From Chryseosolibacter sp964438975 (lineage in GTDB: Bacteria > Bacteroidota > Bacteroidia > Cytophagales > Cyclobacteriaceae): a DNA stretch of 64,000 nt. Shown here piece by piece: positions 15,400 through 24,182 of the stretch. The position numbers and the translations under genes are program-made. The stretch is from NCBI GenBank assembly GCA_964438975.1, contig CAYTMU010000014.1:1-64000 (forward strand), in the 5' to 3' direction. Numbering within the stretch: the stretch's first letter is position 1; the number at the start of each line of letters is the position of its first letter. Below the pieces are notes generated by a model that saw only the letters and a list, made by a program, of their open reading frames with translations, was not told the origin of the DNA and did no database searches.

Positions 15400-17210
15400 T
15401 TCAGAAATTCTCCTTTCAACACATATTGTTCGATGTGGGGTCGTTGTGTCTCCCCCAACAGATATTTTTCAATCATGAGACTGGCGATTGACGCCGCAGC
15501 CCTGGCGCCTTGTCCGGAGTACTCAACATAGACTGACACTGCGATCTTGGGATTCTCTTTGGGCGCGAATGCGATGAACACGGAATGATCGGGTCGCGGT
15601 TCATTCTGAACAGATCCAGTTTTACCACACACAACAATATCCTTGAGCTTGGCGCGGTATTGACCGGTGCCCGATTCAACGACTGCCTGCATGGCATCCG
15701 CGGCGATATCAAAATTCTCCGGGGCGATGGTTGTGTAGTGCTTCTCGATGTATTCCGGCAGCGCCTTATCCGTTTCCCCGATTGATTTGATCAGGTGTGG
15801 AGTAACATAGTAGCCTTTGTTTGCGACGGTCGCCGCGAAGTTTGCCATCTGCAGCGGCACTACGAGGTTCTCACCCTCGCCGATCGCGATCGAATAGATA
15901 TTCGAAAATTTCCAAGGTCTGCCACCGTAAGCCCGGTCGTAATACGCCACGCTCGGAACCAGTCCACCCTTTTCGTTGGGAAGGTCGATGCCGAGCGGCT
16001 TGCCAAAGCCAAAGCTCGCGATGTGCTCACTCCATTCCGCGAGACCGATGCGAGTGTCATCAAAAGGACTGTTCGATTTGCCCTGATTAACCATCCGCCG
16101 CAAGGCCTGGAAAAAATAGGGATTGCAGGAGTGTGTGATTGCGCCTCTTAGGTCTTCGTTCGTGTGGGATCCATGGCAATTGATGATCGATCGGTCACAG
16201 GGGATGCGCGTGGACGGAGTTATCACGCCTTCCTGCAAGGCCACCATCGCCTGTGCGATCTTGAAGATGGATCCGGGCCGGTATTGAGCCATCAGTGGCC
16301 GGTTGAAGAGCGGCTTGTTGGTGTCGGAACTGATCAACTTGAAATTTTCACTGTAGTGACGGCCCGTGAGCATCATCGGATCGTAGGAAGGTCCGGATAT
16401 CATTGCCAGTATCTCACCGGTCTCAGGTTCGATGGCGATCACACTTCCTGACTTGCCCGCCATCATCCGTTCGCCGTATTCCTGGAGGTCGATGTCGATA
16501 GTACTGATGAGGTCTTGTCCCGGGATCGAAAGGGTGTCGTTCGCACCATCGTTAAAGGGACCCATAACGACACCATTGACATTCCTCAGGAGGAACCGCA
16601 CGCCGCCTTTTCCCCGAAGGTATTTCTCGTAATAGGCTTCAATACCACTCTGGCCGATCTCATCGCCCTGGCGGTATATCTTCTCGGAATCCCGGGCAAG
16701 CTGATCTTTGGATATTTCGCTGACGTAGCCGAGTTGATTGGCCATCGCCTTCGTGGTGTATGCCCGGGTACTACGGGGCTTAATGTAAAAACCTTCAAAC
16801 TCGTCGATGCGATCCTGTATCCTGGCGAAGTCGAGATTAGAAAGTTGTTTGATGAATACTGTCGGTTTCACCGGCGAGTATTCGCGGCGTGCGCGCAGTT
16901 CGCGAAATTTCTGGCGAAGTTGGGGCAGTGTCATACCAAAGACTTCACAGAATTTCGCCGAGTCGAGTTCACGGACTTCCTTGCGGATGATCTCAAGATC
17001 AAACTCCGGAGTGTTATAGACAAGAAGTTTCCCGTTTCTGTCACGGATCAGTCCCCTGACCGGCGGATCAATCTCCCGGAGAATGGCGTTGCTGTCGGCG
17101 AGCCGGCCATAGCGCTGATCGACAACCTGGACGAAAAAGAGCTTGATCAGGAAGATTATCCCGACTGCGACGATTGTGATCTGTATTACCTCTTTTCTTC
17201 CTTCGTTCAT
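15396..17210 (-). CDS. mrdA: Penicillin-binding protein 2 (elongation transpeptidase)
   Basis: 604 residues. A membrane anchor lies at about 8-27, then the PBP dimerisation region and the transpeptidase domain. Active-site motifs are S314-I-F-K317 (GSIFK), SCN (THSCNPYF) and KTG (VCGKTGSVQN). It cross-links peptidoglycan during lateral growth with RodA and MreBCD. It overlaps rodA by 4 bp and lies 42 bases after mreD. Confidence 0.95.
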   Translation of the reverse strand: MNEGRKEVIQITIVAVGIIFLIKLFFVQVVDQRYGRLADSNAILREIDPPVRGLIRDRNGKLLVYNTPEFDLEIIRKEVRELDSAKFCEVFGMTLPQLRQKFRELRARREYSPVKPTVFIKQLSNLDFARIQDRIDEFEGFYIKPRSTRAYTTKAMANQLGYVSEISKDQLARDSEKIYRQGDEIGQSGIEAYYEKYLRGKGGVRFLLRNVNGVVMGPFNDGANDTLSIPGQDLISTIDIDLQEYGERMMAGKSGSVIAIEPETGEILAMISGPSYDPMMLTGRHYSENFKLISSDTNKPLFNRPLMAQYRPGSIFKIAQAMVALQEGVITPSTRIPCDRSIINCHGSHTNEDLRGAITHSCNPYFFQALRRMVNQGKSNSPFDDTRIGLAEWSEHIASFGFGKPLGIDLPNEKGGLVPSVAYYDRAYGGRPWKFSNIYSIAIGEGENLVVPLQMANFAATVANKGYYVTPHLIKSIGETDKALPEYIEKHYTTIAPENFDIAADAMQAVVESGTGQYRAKLKDIVVCGKTGSVQNEPRPDHSVFIAFAPKENPKIAVSVYVEYSGQGARAAASIASLMIEKYLLGETQRPHIEQYVLKGEFLN

Positions 17211-17252
17211 TTCCTTACCCGATCCTTTTCAATTCGTGCGTACACAAGACCT

Positions 17253-17768
17253 TTAACGATATCTGCCACTTGGGAACAGGAACTGAACGATCACTGTCAC
17301 CACGGTGGTGAAGATGGCGCTGGTCAGTATCTTCAATAGCGTAAACCAGAACATTCCGAACCCCCCTGCTTCCACGAAGAAAAGAACAGCGTGGTGCAAA
17401 AAAACCAGGGGAAACGTATACATCAGGAACCACTGAATTCCATTGATAGCAATGGAGGGGGTGGAGCCGACGTCATATCCGCCCTGAGGCGTGATTAAAG
17501 ATAACCAATAATTGCGTGCATACATTACCATTACGCAAGAGAACGCGTGTAAACCCAGGCTGTCGTAGAAAATATCAACACAGAATCCCATCACAAAACC
17601 CACGAACATCAGAAACAGCGGGTTGGATTCAACAGGCAAGAACAGTAGGTAGGCGACGTACAAAAAGCAGAAAGCGGTGTTGAACAGGACAATATTCTTC
17701 AGGATCAACACCTGGTACAGCAGGTAGATGAAGAAGGAGATGATCTGTATGATGCTGATACGACTCAT
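17253..17768 (-). CDS. mreD: Rod shape-determining protein MreD
   Basis: 171 residues with five or six predicted transmembrane helices, typical of MreD. Diagnostic segments include LPVESNPLFLMFVGFVMGF and FYDSLGLHAFS. It is the integral membrane partner of MreC in the elongasome and overlaps mreC by 4 bp. Confidence 0.9.
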   Translation of the reverse strand: MSRISIIQIISFFIYLLYQVLILKNIVLFNTAFCFLYVAYLLFLPVESNPLFLMFVGFVMGFCVDIFYDSLGLHAFSCVMVMYARNYWLSLITPQGGYDVGSTPSIAINGIQWFLMYTFPLVFLHHAVLFFVEAGGFGMFWFTLLKILTSAIFTTVVTVIVQFLFPSGRYR

Positions 17769-18604
17769 TTCTGTTCCTGCCCTTCCACTGTTTCAATAAG
17801 TGAGTCCAGTTCGTGACGCATGGAGTTTCGAACCACCTCGACATACGAGAGTTTTCGAAAATCCTGCGAAAGCTTCACGCGGAGGTCGTAGAAGAGTTCG
17901 TCCGTCAGGTTCACATCTTCGATCTGGCCGATGAGAATTCCTTCCGGGAACACGGCGTTATAACCCGAGGTAACAACCGAGTCGCCCGGGACAGGCTCAA
18001 CATGGCGCGGGATGAACTTGAACTTCACGTAATCGGGATTGAGACCATCCCACTGGATAGTGCCGAAGTGGCCGGTGCGCTTGAGCAATGCTGAGACCTG
18101 CACATCAACGTGAAGGATAGACGTGACCACGCTGTAGTGCTTCGAGGTAGTCCGGATCTTCCCGATGGCACCGGTCGGACAGATGACCGCCATTCCCGGC
18201 TCGATACCATCGTCACTTCCCTTGTTTATTGACAGGAAGTTCGTGAACCGGTGCACCGTGTTGCTGACCACTTTGGCAGCGACGAAGTCGAACTGGTTCA
18301 TCGTGACGGAGTCGCGAAGAGATGGGGTTGCGGTGATGTAATTCAGTTGATTCTGTGCCTCGAAGTGGCTGCGTAGCTGAGCGTTTTCTTCGGCGAGTGT
18401 GCTGTTTACCTGGCGGAGCAGGAAGTATTCGCGGACTCCCTGGGAGACGTCGTTCATCGCTGCCACTACTCCATTTGAAGAATTGAAAAAAGCGGCGCCC
18501 TGGTAGGGATTGTTCCCGACGATGAGCCCCACACAGATAAGTTCAAGAAGTAAAAACGTGAAGAAGGCCCGGTAGTAATAAAGGAACAGGAAGAGCCGCT
18601 GCAT
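17765..18604 (-). CDS. mreC: Rod shape-determining protein MreC
   Basis: 279 residues with an N-terminal membrane anchor (about 12-30), a coiled coil (about 60-90) and the double beta-barrel domain (about 105-260; NKGSDDGIEPGMAVI, GDSVVTSGYNAVFPEGILIG). The periplasmic scaffold links MreB/MreD to PBP2. It starts 3 bases after the mreB stop. Confidence 0.94.
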   Translation of the reverse strand: MQRLFLFLYYYRAFFTFLLLELICVGLIVGNNPYQGAAFFNSSNGVVAAMNDVSQGVREYFLLRQVNSTLAEENAQLRSHFEAQNQLNYITATPSLRDSVTMNQFDFVAAKVVSNTVHRFTNFLSINKGSDDGIEPGMAVICPTGAIGKIRTTSKHYSVVTSILHVDVQVSALLKRTGHFGTIQWDGLNPDYVKFKFIPRHVEPVPGDSVVTSGYNAVFPEGILIGQIEDVNLTDELFYDLRVKLSQDFRKLSYVEVVRNSMRHELDSLIETVEGQEQK

Positions 18605-18607
18605 GTT

Positions 18608-19633
18608 TTACGTCATCAAAACTGCCCGGAATTTGTCAATATTCTTTAAGGCAGCCCCCGTTCCTCTGACAACAGCCTTCAGGGGGTCTTCCGCCACGTG
18701 TATCGGCAGCTTCGTCTTTAGTGCGAGGCGTTTGTCGAGACCGCGCAACAATGCACCGCCGCCGGTGAGATAGATGCCACGTTCGTAAATGTCGGCTGAA
18801 AGCTCGGGTGGTGAGGTCTCCAGGGCCTTCAGAACGGCTTCCTCAAGTTTGGACACCGACTTGTCGAGCGCAAACGCCACTTCAGAGTAAGATATCTTGA
18901 TCGTCTTCGGAATTCCGGTCATCAGATCGCGACCGCGGATCTCATAGTCTTCGGGTCCTTCGTCGAGTTCGGTTAGCGCCGAACCAACTTCGATCTTGAC
19001 TTTTTCAGCCGACCGCTCGCCGATCAGCAGGTTGTGCTGACGCCGCATGTAGTCAAGGATGTCGCGGTTGAACGTGTCGCCCGCCACGCGGATGGATTGA
19101 TCGCACACAATGCCGGAGAGCGCAATGACAGCGATGTCTGTAGTTCCCCCGCCGATGTCGACGATCATGTTACCGACCGGCATCTCAATGTCGATACCCG
19201 TGCCGATTGCCGCCGCGATCGGTTCGTAGATCATATACACTTCCTTCGCCCCGGCGTGCTCCGCTGAATCCCGCACCGCGCGTTTCTCAACTTCCGTGAT
19301 ACCTGACGGGATACAGATCACCATCCGGTAAGAAGGGGGGAACATTCGCTTGCCGGTGTCGATCATCTTGATCAATCCGCGAATCATCATTTCGGCTGCC
19401 TGGAAATCAGCGATCACACCCTCCTTCAGCGGGCGTATCGTCTTGATGTGTTCATGGGTTTTTTCGTGCATCTGCATGGCTTCCCGGCCGATTGCCAGCA
19501 CCTTGTTCGCCGCCTTATCAATTGCGATTATCGATGGTTCGTCAACAACGATCTTGTCCCTGTAGATGATCAGTGTGTTTGCCGTGCCGAGGTCTATAGC
19601 AATGTCACTGGTGAAAAAATCAAAAAATCCCAT
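18608..19633 (-). CDS. mreB: Rod shape-determining actin homologue MreB
   Basis: 341 residues. The actin-fold nucleotide motifs are intact: DLGTANTLIIYRDK near the N-terminus, MIVDIGGGTTDIAVI (phosphate 2) and YLTGGGALLRGL (adenosine). Membrane-bound filaments direct the elongasome. It lies 141 bases downstream of purH, a gap that may hold its own promoter, although I could not identify a convincing -33/-7 pair. Confidence 0.97.
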   Translation of the reverse strand: MGFFDFFTSDIAIDLGTANTLIIYRDKIVVDEPSIIAIDKAANKVLAIGREAMQMHEKTHEHIKTIRPLKEGVIADFQAAEMMIRGLIKMIDTGKRMFPPSYRMVICIPSGITEVEKRAVRDSAEHAGAKEVYMIYEPIAAAIGTGIDIEMPVGNMIVDIGGGTTDIAVIALSGIVCDQSIRVAGDTFNRDILDYMRRQHNLLIGERSAEKVKIEVGSALTELDEGPEDYEIRGRDLMTGIPKTIKISYSEVAFALDKSVSKLEEAVLKALETSPPELSADIYERGIYLTGGGALLRGLDKRLALKTKLPIHVAEDPLKAVVRGTGAALKNIDKFRAVLMT

Positions 19634-19774
19634 GAGGTTCAGGCGGCTAAGTGAAGTGTTTATAAATGGTCGGCCGAAATTACGTAAATATTGGGGTGTT
19701 TCAGCAGTGCAATCCCGTGAAAAAACTTACGTACACGCGGACAGGGCGACCCGGTCTCCGTCATCCGCGGACTC

Positions 19775-21301
19775 CTAATGCTTGAAGTGACGGATCCCTG
19801 TGAACACCATGGCCATGTTGTGCTCGTCGCAGTACTGGATCGAATCCTGGTCTTTCACCGAGCCCCCCGGTTGGATGACGATATCGATACCGTGTTGGTT
19901 GGCGATTTCGACACAATCCGGGAAGGGGAAGAAGGCATCAGATGCCATCACCGAGCCTTTCAAATCAAAGCCGAACACACGGGCCTTTTCGATAGCTTGC
20001 TTGAGCGCGTCGACGCGCGAGGTTTGGCCGACACCGCTGGCGAGAAGCTGGCCGTTGACGGCGAGTACGATGGTGTTCGATTTGGTGTGTTTGCAGATCT
20101 TACTGGCGAACAGCAGGGCATCGATCTCAGCCTCGGTCGGTGCTCGGCGTGTCACGACTTTCAAGTCGCCACGATCATCCGTTTTGAGGTCGAGGTCTTG
20201 TTCAATCACGCCGTTCAGGAGGCTCTTGAATTGCTTCTTCGCCGACAACTCCTCGTGCTGACGGAGTATGATCCGGTTCTTTTTCGAGCGCAGTAATTCG
20301 AGTGCTTGCCCATCGTAAGCGGGGGCTATCAGGATCTCGAAAAAGAGTTTGTTGATCTCTGCGGCGGCTGCCTCGTCAATCGGTTGATTGCATGCCAGTA
20401 CGCCTCCAAAAGCGGAGATGGTGTCAGCTTGAAACGCTTTGAGATACGCCTCCTTCGTGGTCTGGCCTGTAGCGACTCCGCAAGCATTGGTATGCTTCAC
20501 GATCACAAAAGCATTTTCTCCCTGAAACTCGCCGACGAGATTGACCGCTGCATCCACATCGACTAGATTATTGTACGACAGTTCCTTCCCGTTGAGCTGC
20601 TCAAAGAGAGCATTCAGATCACCGTAGTAGTTGCCCTGCTGATGCGGATTCTCGCCGTACCGCAAAGTGCGCCCGCCGGGGATACTTTTCTTGAAGGAAG
20701 GGATGATTCCATCAGTATTGAAGTGAGCAAAAATCGCGGAATCGTAGTGGGAAGTTACATCGAAGGCGAGGCCGGCAAAATGTTTCCGGTCCGCCAGGGT
20801 TGATGTACAACCCGACGACTGGAGCAATTCGAGCAGGTTTGGGTATTGTTCACGTGATGATACGATCAGGACGTCCCGGTAGTTCTTGGCTGCCGCGCGG
20901 ATCAGGGAGATGCCTCCAATGTCGATCTTCTCGATGATGTCTTCCTCGCTGCCGCCCTTGGCGACCGTCTCTTCGAAAGGGTAGAGGTCCACGATGACAA
21001 GGTCAATCGACTGGATGCCGAACGCCTCGGACTGTTCCCGGTCTCCGGCGTCGTCGCGCCGGAAGAGTATCCCGCCAAATATATTCGGATGAAGGGTCTT
21101 CACGCGTCCGCCGAAGATCGACGGGAAGCCCGTCAGTTTTTCGACGGGCGTAACGGAGTAACCTTGTTTTTCAATGAACTCCTGCGTACCGCCGGTCGAA
21201 ATGAACTCAACACCGGCTTTGCCAAGTTGATGAATAATAGGCTCCAGATTGTCTTTGTAAAAAACGGAGATTAGGGCGCGGTTGATCTTCAGCGTTGACA
21301 T
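19775..21301 (-). CDS. purH: Bifunctional AICAR formyltransferase / IMP cyclohydrolase
   Basis: 508 residues. The N-terminal ~195 residues form the IMP cyclohydrolase (MGS-like) domain (FISTGGTQEFIEK, LTGFPSIFGGRVKTLHP). The remainder is the AICAR transformylase domain with VKHTNACGVA carrying the catalytic Lys-His pair, and QPGGSVKDQDSI. It performs the last two steps of IMP synthesis. It heads the mreBCD-mrdA-rodA group, an arrangement common in Bacteroidota. Confidence 0.97.
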   Translation of the reverse strand: MSTLKINRALISVFYKDNLEPIIHQLGKAGVEFISTGGTQEFIEKQGYSVTPVEKLTGFPSIFGGRVKTLHPNIFGGILFRRDDAGDREQSEAFGIQSIDLVIVDLYPFEETVAKGGSEEDIIEKIDIGGISLIRAAAKNYRDVLIVSSREQYPNLLELLQSSGCTSTLADRKHFAGLAFDVTSHYDSAIFAHFNTDGIIPSFKKSIPGGRTLRYGENPHQQGNYYGDLNALFEQLNGKELSYNNLVDVDAAVNLVGEFQGENAFVIVKHTNACGVATGQTTKEAYLKAFQADTISAFGGVLACNQPIDEAAAAEINKLFFEILIAPAYDGQALELLRSKKNRIILRQHEELSAKKQFKSLLNGVIEQDLDLKTDDRGDLKVVTRRAPTEAEIDALLFASKICKHTKSNTIVLAVNGQLLASGVGQTSRVDALKQAIEKARVFGFDLKGSVMASDAFFPFPDCVEIANQHGIDIVIQPGGSVKDQDSIQYCDEHNMAMVFTGIRHFKH

Positions 21302-21333
21302 GTATGGTTAAGGATGCTTTTAGAAATGCGGAT

Positions 21334-22164
21334 CTAGTTGGAGCCCGGAGAATAGTCGGTTTCTTCGAATTGCTCGACCTCAAAGTCGTCGGCATCCATG
21401 AATGTCGGGAACCGATAACGGAAGGCTTCCAGTGAGTTTGAACTGAGGTCGACCGTGCGTGTCGACTCGGTGCCCTCGTTCGTGTAAATGTACTCTCCTT
21501 TGGGACTGACGACACACGAGTGACCATTGTATTCCACCCCGTTCCCATCCTGGCCGATGCGGTTGACCCCGACGACATACGACATGTTTTCGATTGCGCG
21601 CGCCTTTAGAAGGGTATCCCAGGCGTCGATGCGGGTGGTCGGCCAGTTGGCGACGTAAATGGCAACATCATAATTGAGCTTTTGTGACTGCGCGTCGTAG
21701 CGATTTCTGCTCCACACGGGAAAACGCAGGTCATAGCAAACGAGCGGGCAGATCCGCCATCCTTTCCACGTTCCCACTAACAAGCTTTCGCCGGCAGAAA
21801 AGATCTTATGTTCATCACCCATGCGGAAGAGATGCCTTTTATCATAGGTCTTGAAATTCCCACCGGGCTCCATCCACAGCAGCCGGTTGTAGTAACGCTC
21901 ACGTACGGACACGATATAACTGCCGAGCATGAGTGCACCGGTCTGGTCGGCCATTTGCTTCATCCACTTAAATGTCCGCATGTTCATGAATTCTGCCAGC
22001 TTCGGGGCTGCCATTGTGAAGCCTGTGGTAAACATTTCAGGTAGGACAATCACGTCTGTTGTGTTTCCGATCTGCCAGACTTTCTCTTCGAACATCGCGA
22101 GGTTTGCCTCGATGTCTTCCCAATGGAGATCGGATTGAATAAGCGTGATCTTTAAGTCCTGCAT
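21334..22164 (-). CDS. Carbon-nitrogen hydrolase, probable omega-amidase (YafV-like)
   Basis: 276 residues of the nitrilase superfamily. The catalytic triad is visible as E43 (VLPEMFTTGF), K109 (TYDKRHLF) and C143 (LVCYDLRFP). These signatures fit the YafV/Nit2 branch that hydrolyses alpha-ketoglutaramate or alpha-ketosuccinamate produced by glutamine or methionine transamination. It lies 32 bases upstream of purH on the same strand. Substrate assignment is by family. Confidence 0.85.
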   Translation of the reverse strand: MQDLKITLIQSDLHWEDIEANLAMFEEKVWQIGNTTDVIVLPEMFTTGFTMAAPKLAEFMNMRTFKWMKQMADQTGALMLGSYIVSVRERYYNRLLWMEPGGNFKTYDKRHLFRMGDEHKIFSAGESLLVGTWKGWRICPLVCYDLRFPVWSRNRYDAQSQKLNYDVAIYVANWPTTRIDAWDTLLKARAIENMSYVVGVNRIGQDGNGVEYNGHSCVVSPKGEYIYTNEGTESTRTVDLSSNSLEAFRYRFPTFMDADDFEVEQFEETDYSPGSN

Positions 22165-22204
22165 GGCATTTGTAGTGGTTTACCGGAAAGTAGGGGCTGC
22201 AAAG

Positions 22205-22224
22205 AAACGCCTTTAAGGCGAAAA
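22205..22224 (-). terminator. Small terminator-like hairpin after def
   Basis: CGCCTTTAAGGCG at 22208-22220 forms a 4-6 bp GC-rich stem. On the minus strand it is followed by TTTCTTTG, just after the def stop codon. The stem is short, so the call is tentative. Confidence 0.35.
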
Positions 22225-22227
22225 AGA

Positions 22228-22788
22228 CTAAGAAAACTTCCTCAACGGCGCGAGGATACGGTACTCGGTATCGACCTTTCCCTTGGAGATATCAGACAGT
22301 TTTCCTTTGAGGAGTCGCTTCTTCAAGGGAGTGAGATAGTCGACGAACATCTTCCCTTCAATATGGTCATACTCATGTTGAATGATGCGCGCCTGCATTC
22401 CTTCAAAGGTATTCTCGTGCTGTTCCCAGTTTTCGTCGAAGTAGCGTATACGCACGGATTCCTTTCGGGCAATTTTTTCCCGAATGCTCGGAATACTCAG
22501 GCAACCTTCTTCGAGTTCCCAAGGTGTGCCCGTCTCCTCGACTACCTGGGCGTTAATGAAAACCTTCTTGAAGTCTTCCATGCCGGGCTCGTCGTCAAGG
22601 GCTCTGCCATCGGCGACAAACAACCGGATGCTCTTGCCAACCTGGGGGGCGGCAAGGCCGATGCCGTTTGCGGCCTCAAGGGTCTCGAACATATCCTCAA
22701 TCAACTGCCCAAGGTCCGCGCCGGGCTCGATGTCCGTTGCCCGCTTCCGCAACACGGGGTCTCCATACATCACAATCGGATAAATCAT
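22228..22788 (-). CDS. def: Peptide deformylase
   Basis: Removes the N-terminal formyl group of nascent proteins. 186 residues. All three family motifs are present: GIGLAAPQVG, EEGCLSIP (metal-ligand Cys) and QHEYDHIEG (two His ligands and the catalytic Glu). Start chosen at 22788 (MIYPIVMYGDPVL), the usual N-terminus. Five more codons upstream (to 22803) are open, but a TATTTTTG -7-like box overlaps them. It lies 56 bases downstream of ruvX. Confidence 0.95.
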   Translation of the reverse strand: MIYPIVMYGDPVLRKRATDIEPGADLGQLIEDMFETLEAANGIGLAAPQVGKSIRLFVADGRALDDEPGMEDFKKVFINAQVVEETGTPWELEEGCLSIPSIREKIARKESVRIRYFDENWEQHENTFEGMQARIIQHEYDHIEGKMFVDYLTPLKKRLLKGKLSDISKGKVDTEYRILAPLRKFS

Positions 22789-22792
22789 CTTG

Positions 22793-22800
22793 CAAAAATA
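22793..22800 (-). promoter_or_regulatory. Candidate -7 box for def (possible leaderless start)
   Basis: The minus strand reads TATTTTTG then CAAG and the ATG. If transcription starts 4-5 bases after the box, the mRNA would begin at or next to the def start codon. No -33 TTG at standard spacing (one exists at 14 bases). Confidence 0.3.
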
Positions 22801-22844
22801 CAATTTTTGAGGAACAAGTAGACAGATGGGAAGGTATTGCAGAA

Positions 22845-23261
22845 CTATCCGATGCGTCTTTCCAGGTAGCTTTGCAGGATAAGGGTCGCACTGATCTTAT
22901 CCGCAGTGCCCTTGATCTGGCGATCTTTCTTTTTCATCCCGCCCTCGATCATCGCGCGCTGGGCGATACTGCTGGTAAATCGCTCGTCTACTTCGTGCAC
23001 CGGCTTGTCCGGAAACGTTGTAGTAAGGACTGTAATGAACTTCCGCACCGCGGGAGCGATGCTTGAATCCTGGTTTGCGAGGGTTTTTGGCATGCCGATG
23101 ACAAATTCATCAACTGGCTCTTTTTGTGAATAATCCTTCAGAAATTTCAGCAGATCGTGCGTTGGGACTGTTAGTAGGGGGGTGGCGATTATACGCAATG
23201 GGTCAGTCACGGCGATGCCGGTTCGTTTGAGTCCATAGTCAATTGCCAGCACCCTGCCCAT
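22845..23261 (-). CDS. ruvX: Putative pre-16S rRNA nuclease / Holliday junction resolvase-like YqgF
   Basis: 138 residues with an RNase H-like fold. Signatures are MGRVLAIDYGLKRTGIAVTD at the N-terminus, VIGMPKTLANQ, and the acidic VDERFTS with a second Asp region at the end (KGTADKISATLILQSYL). The conserved bacterial family member is linked to 16S rRNA 5' maturation in E. coli. It is followed on the same strand by def. Confidence 0.9.
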   Translation of the reverse strand: MGRVLAIDYGLKRTGIAVTDPLRIIATPLLTVPTHDLLKFLKDYSQKEPVDEFVIGMPKTLANQDSSIAPAVRKFITVLTTTFPDKPVHEVDERFTSSIAQRAMIEGGMKKKDRQIKGTADKISATLILQSYLERRIG

Positions 23262-23293
23262 GTTAGTTCCGCGATGGTTCCCGGTCGCACCGG

Positions 23294-24049
23294 TCAGTTG
23301 GATTTTGATTGTTCAAAGAAACGCTTCTTAACCCTGCTTTCCAGACTCATGGCCTTCGGAAAGAGGATCTCGTTCTCGATGCGGGCATGGGTGATCAGAT
23401 TACTTTCAAACGCCTTCAGTTCGTTGTAGATCACTTTCACATGTAGAGGAGCGGATGGCGCGACGGTATAATCCTTCGTGATCTTTCGGATACCAGCCAT
23501 CTCATCGTCATGTGCTTCGTGCTCCATCGCGAACTTCTGAACCGAGTTCTTTTCCATGAGGAAAAACAGCTTACCCGGGGAAAATTTGCCTTTTGACGCT
23601 TTTTCGAGGGCCAGTATATATTGAAAGAGTGTGTCTTCTTCTTCGTAAATATGCTCGATGAAGTCAGCGACAAACAGCGGGAAGACGATCTTGAGATCGC
23701 GTTCAACCTGCAGGTAGTCGTCGTGTTGTGCTTTGAAAGTTTCGACTAGTCGCGCAATGTAGGGCAACTTGTGCTTGATGAACAGAAAATGCGAATGCTT
23801 GAGATACTCGATAATGAGATCGAGCGGATAGGAAATCAGTGGTAAGTCAGCCTCTTTCAGGTGCGTAGGCGCCTCCAGTTCCCGGACCACCTGATCAATT
23901 TTCAGTCCCCTTTTCTCGCACACTTGTGCCAGCGTCAACTCTGAGTACTCGTAAAAACGTATCCCCAGGTAATAGAGGACGTAGCCGTGGACGTAGTTTT
24001 TCTCAACCAGTTCTTGTATCGGCGTATTCTTTAGCACAAACTTATCCAT
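23294..24049 (-). CDS. Hemerythrin-domain protein, RIC/ScdA-like
   Basis: 251 residues from MDKFVLKNTP. An open frame extends 31 codons upstream but lacks family resemblance. Residues about 8-50 align with the ScdA/YtfE N-terminal domain (ELVEKNYVHGYVLYYLGIRF, LAQVCEKRGLKIDQVVREL), but where the family has a CCGG-like cysteine pair this protein has YEYS. The remaining ~190 residues are a hemerythrin-like four-helix bundle with His/Glu ligands in HSHFLFIKHKLPY, FIEHIYEEED, MEHEAHDDE and ITHARIENEILFP. Family members carry a di-iron centre and repair or donate iron under nitrosative or oxidative stress. Loss of the cysteine pair may change the role. Confidence 0.82.
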   Translation of the reverse strand: MDKFVLKNTPIQELVEKNYVHGYVLYYLGIRFYEYSELTLAQVCEKRGLKIDQVVRELEAPTHLKEADLPLISYPLDLIIEYLKHSHFLFIKHKLPYIARLVETFKAQHDDYLQVERDLKIVFPLFVADFIEHIYEEEDTLFQYILALEKASKGKFSPGKLFFLMEKNSVQKFAMEHEAHDDEMAGIRKITKDYTVAPSAPLHVKVIYNELKAFESNLITHARIENEILFPKAMSLESRVKKRFFEQSKSN

Positions 24050-24182
24050 CGATAGGTAAATATAGGAAGAACCAATAGTTAAATGAAAAAATCTTTCCCG
24101 AAGCCGGTTTCGGGTCGATACGTAGAATTCCGTGCCAACCATTTATTTTGGGATTGCGTTATTGTTCTAGCTAACTTTCGTT

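Noticed and set aside
16515..17339. 274-codon antisense frame over mrdA
   Set aside because: Mirror of PBP2 coding sequence with no conserved domain.
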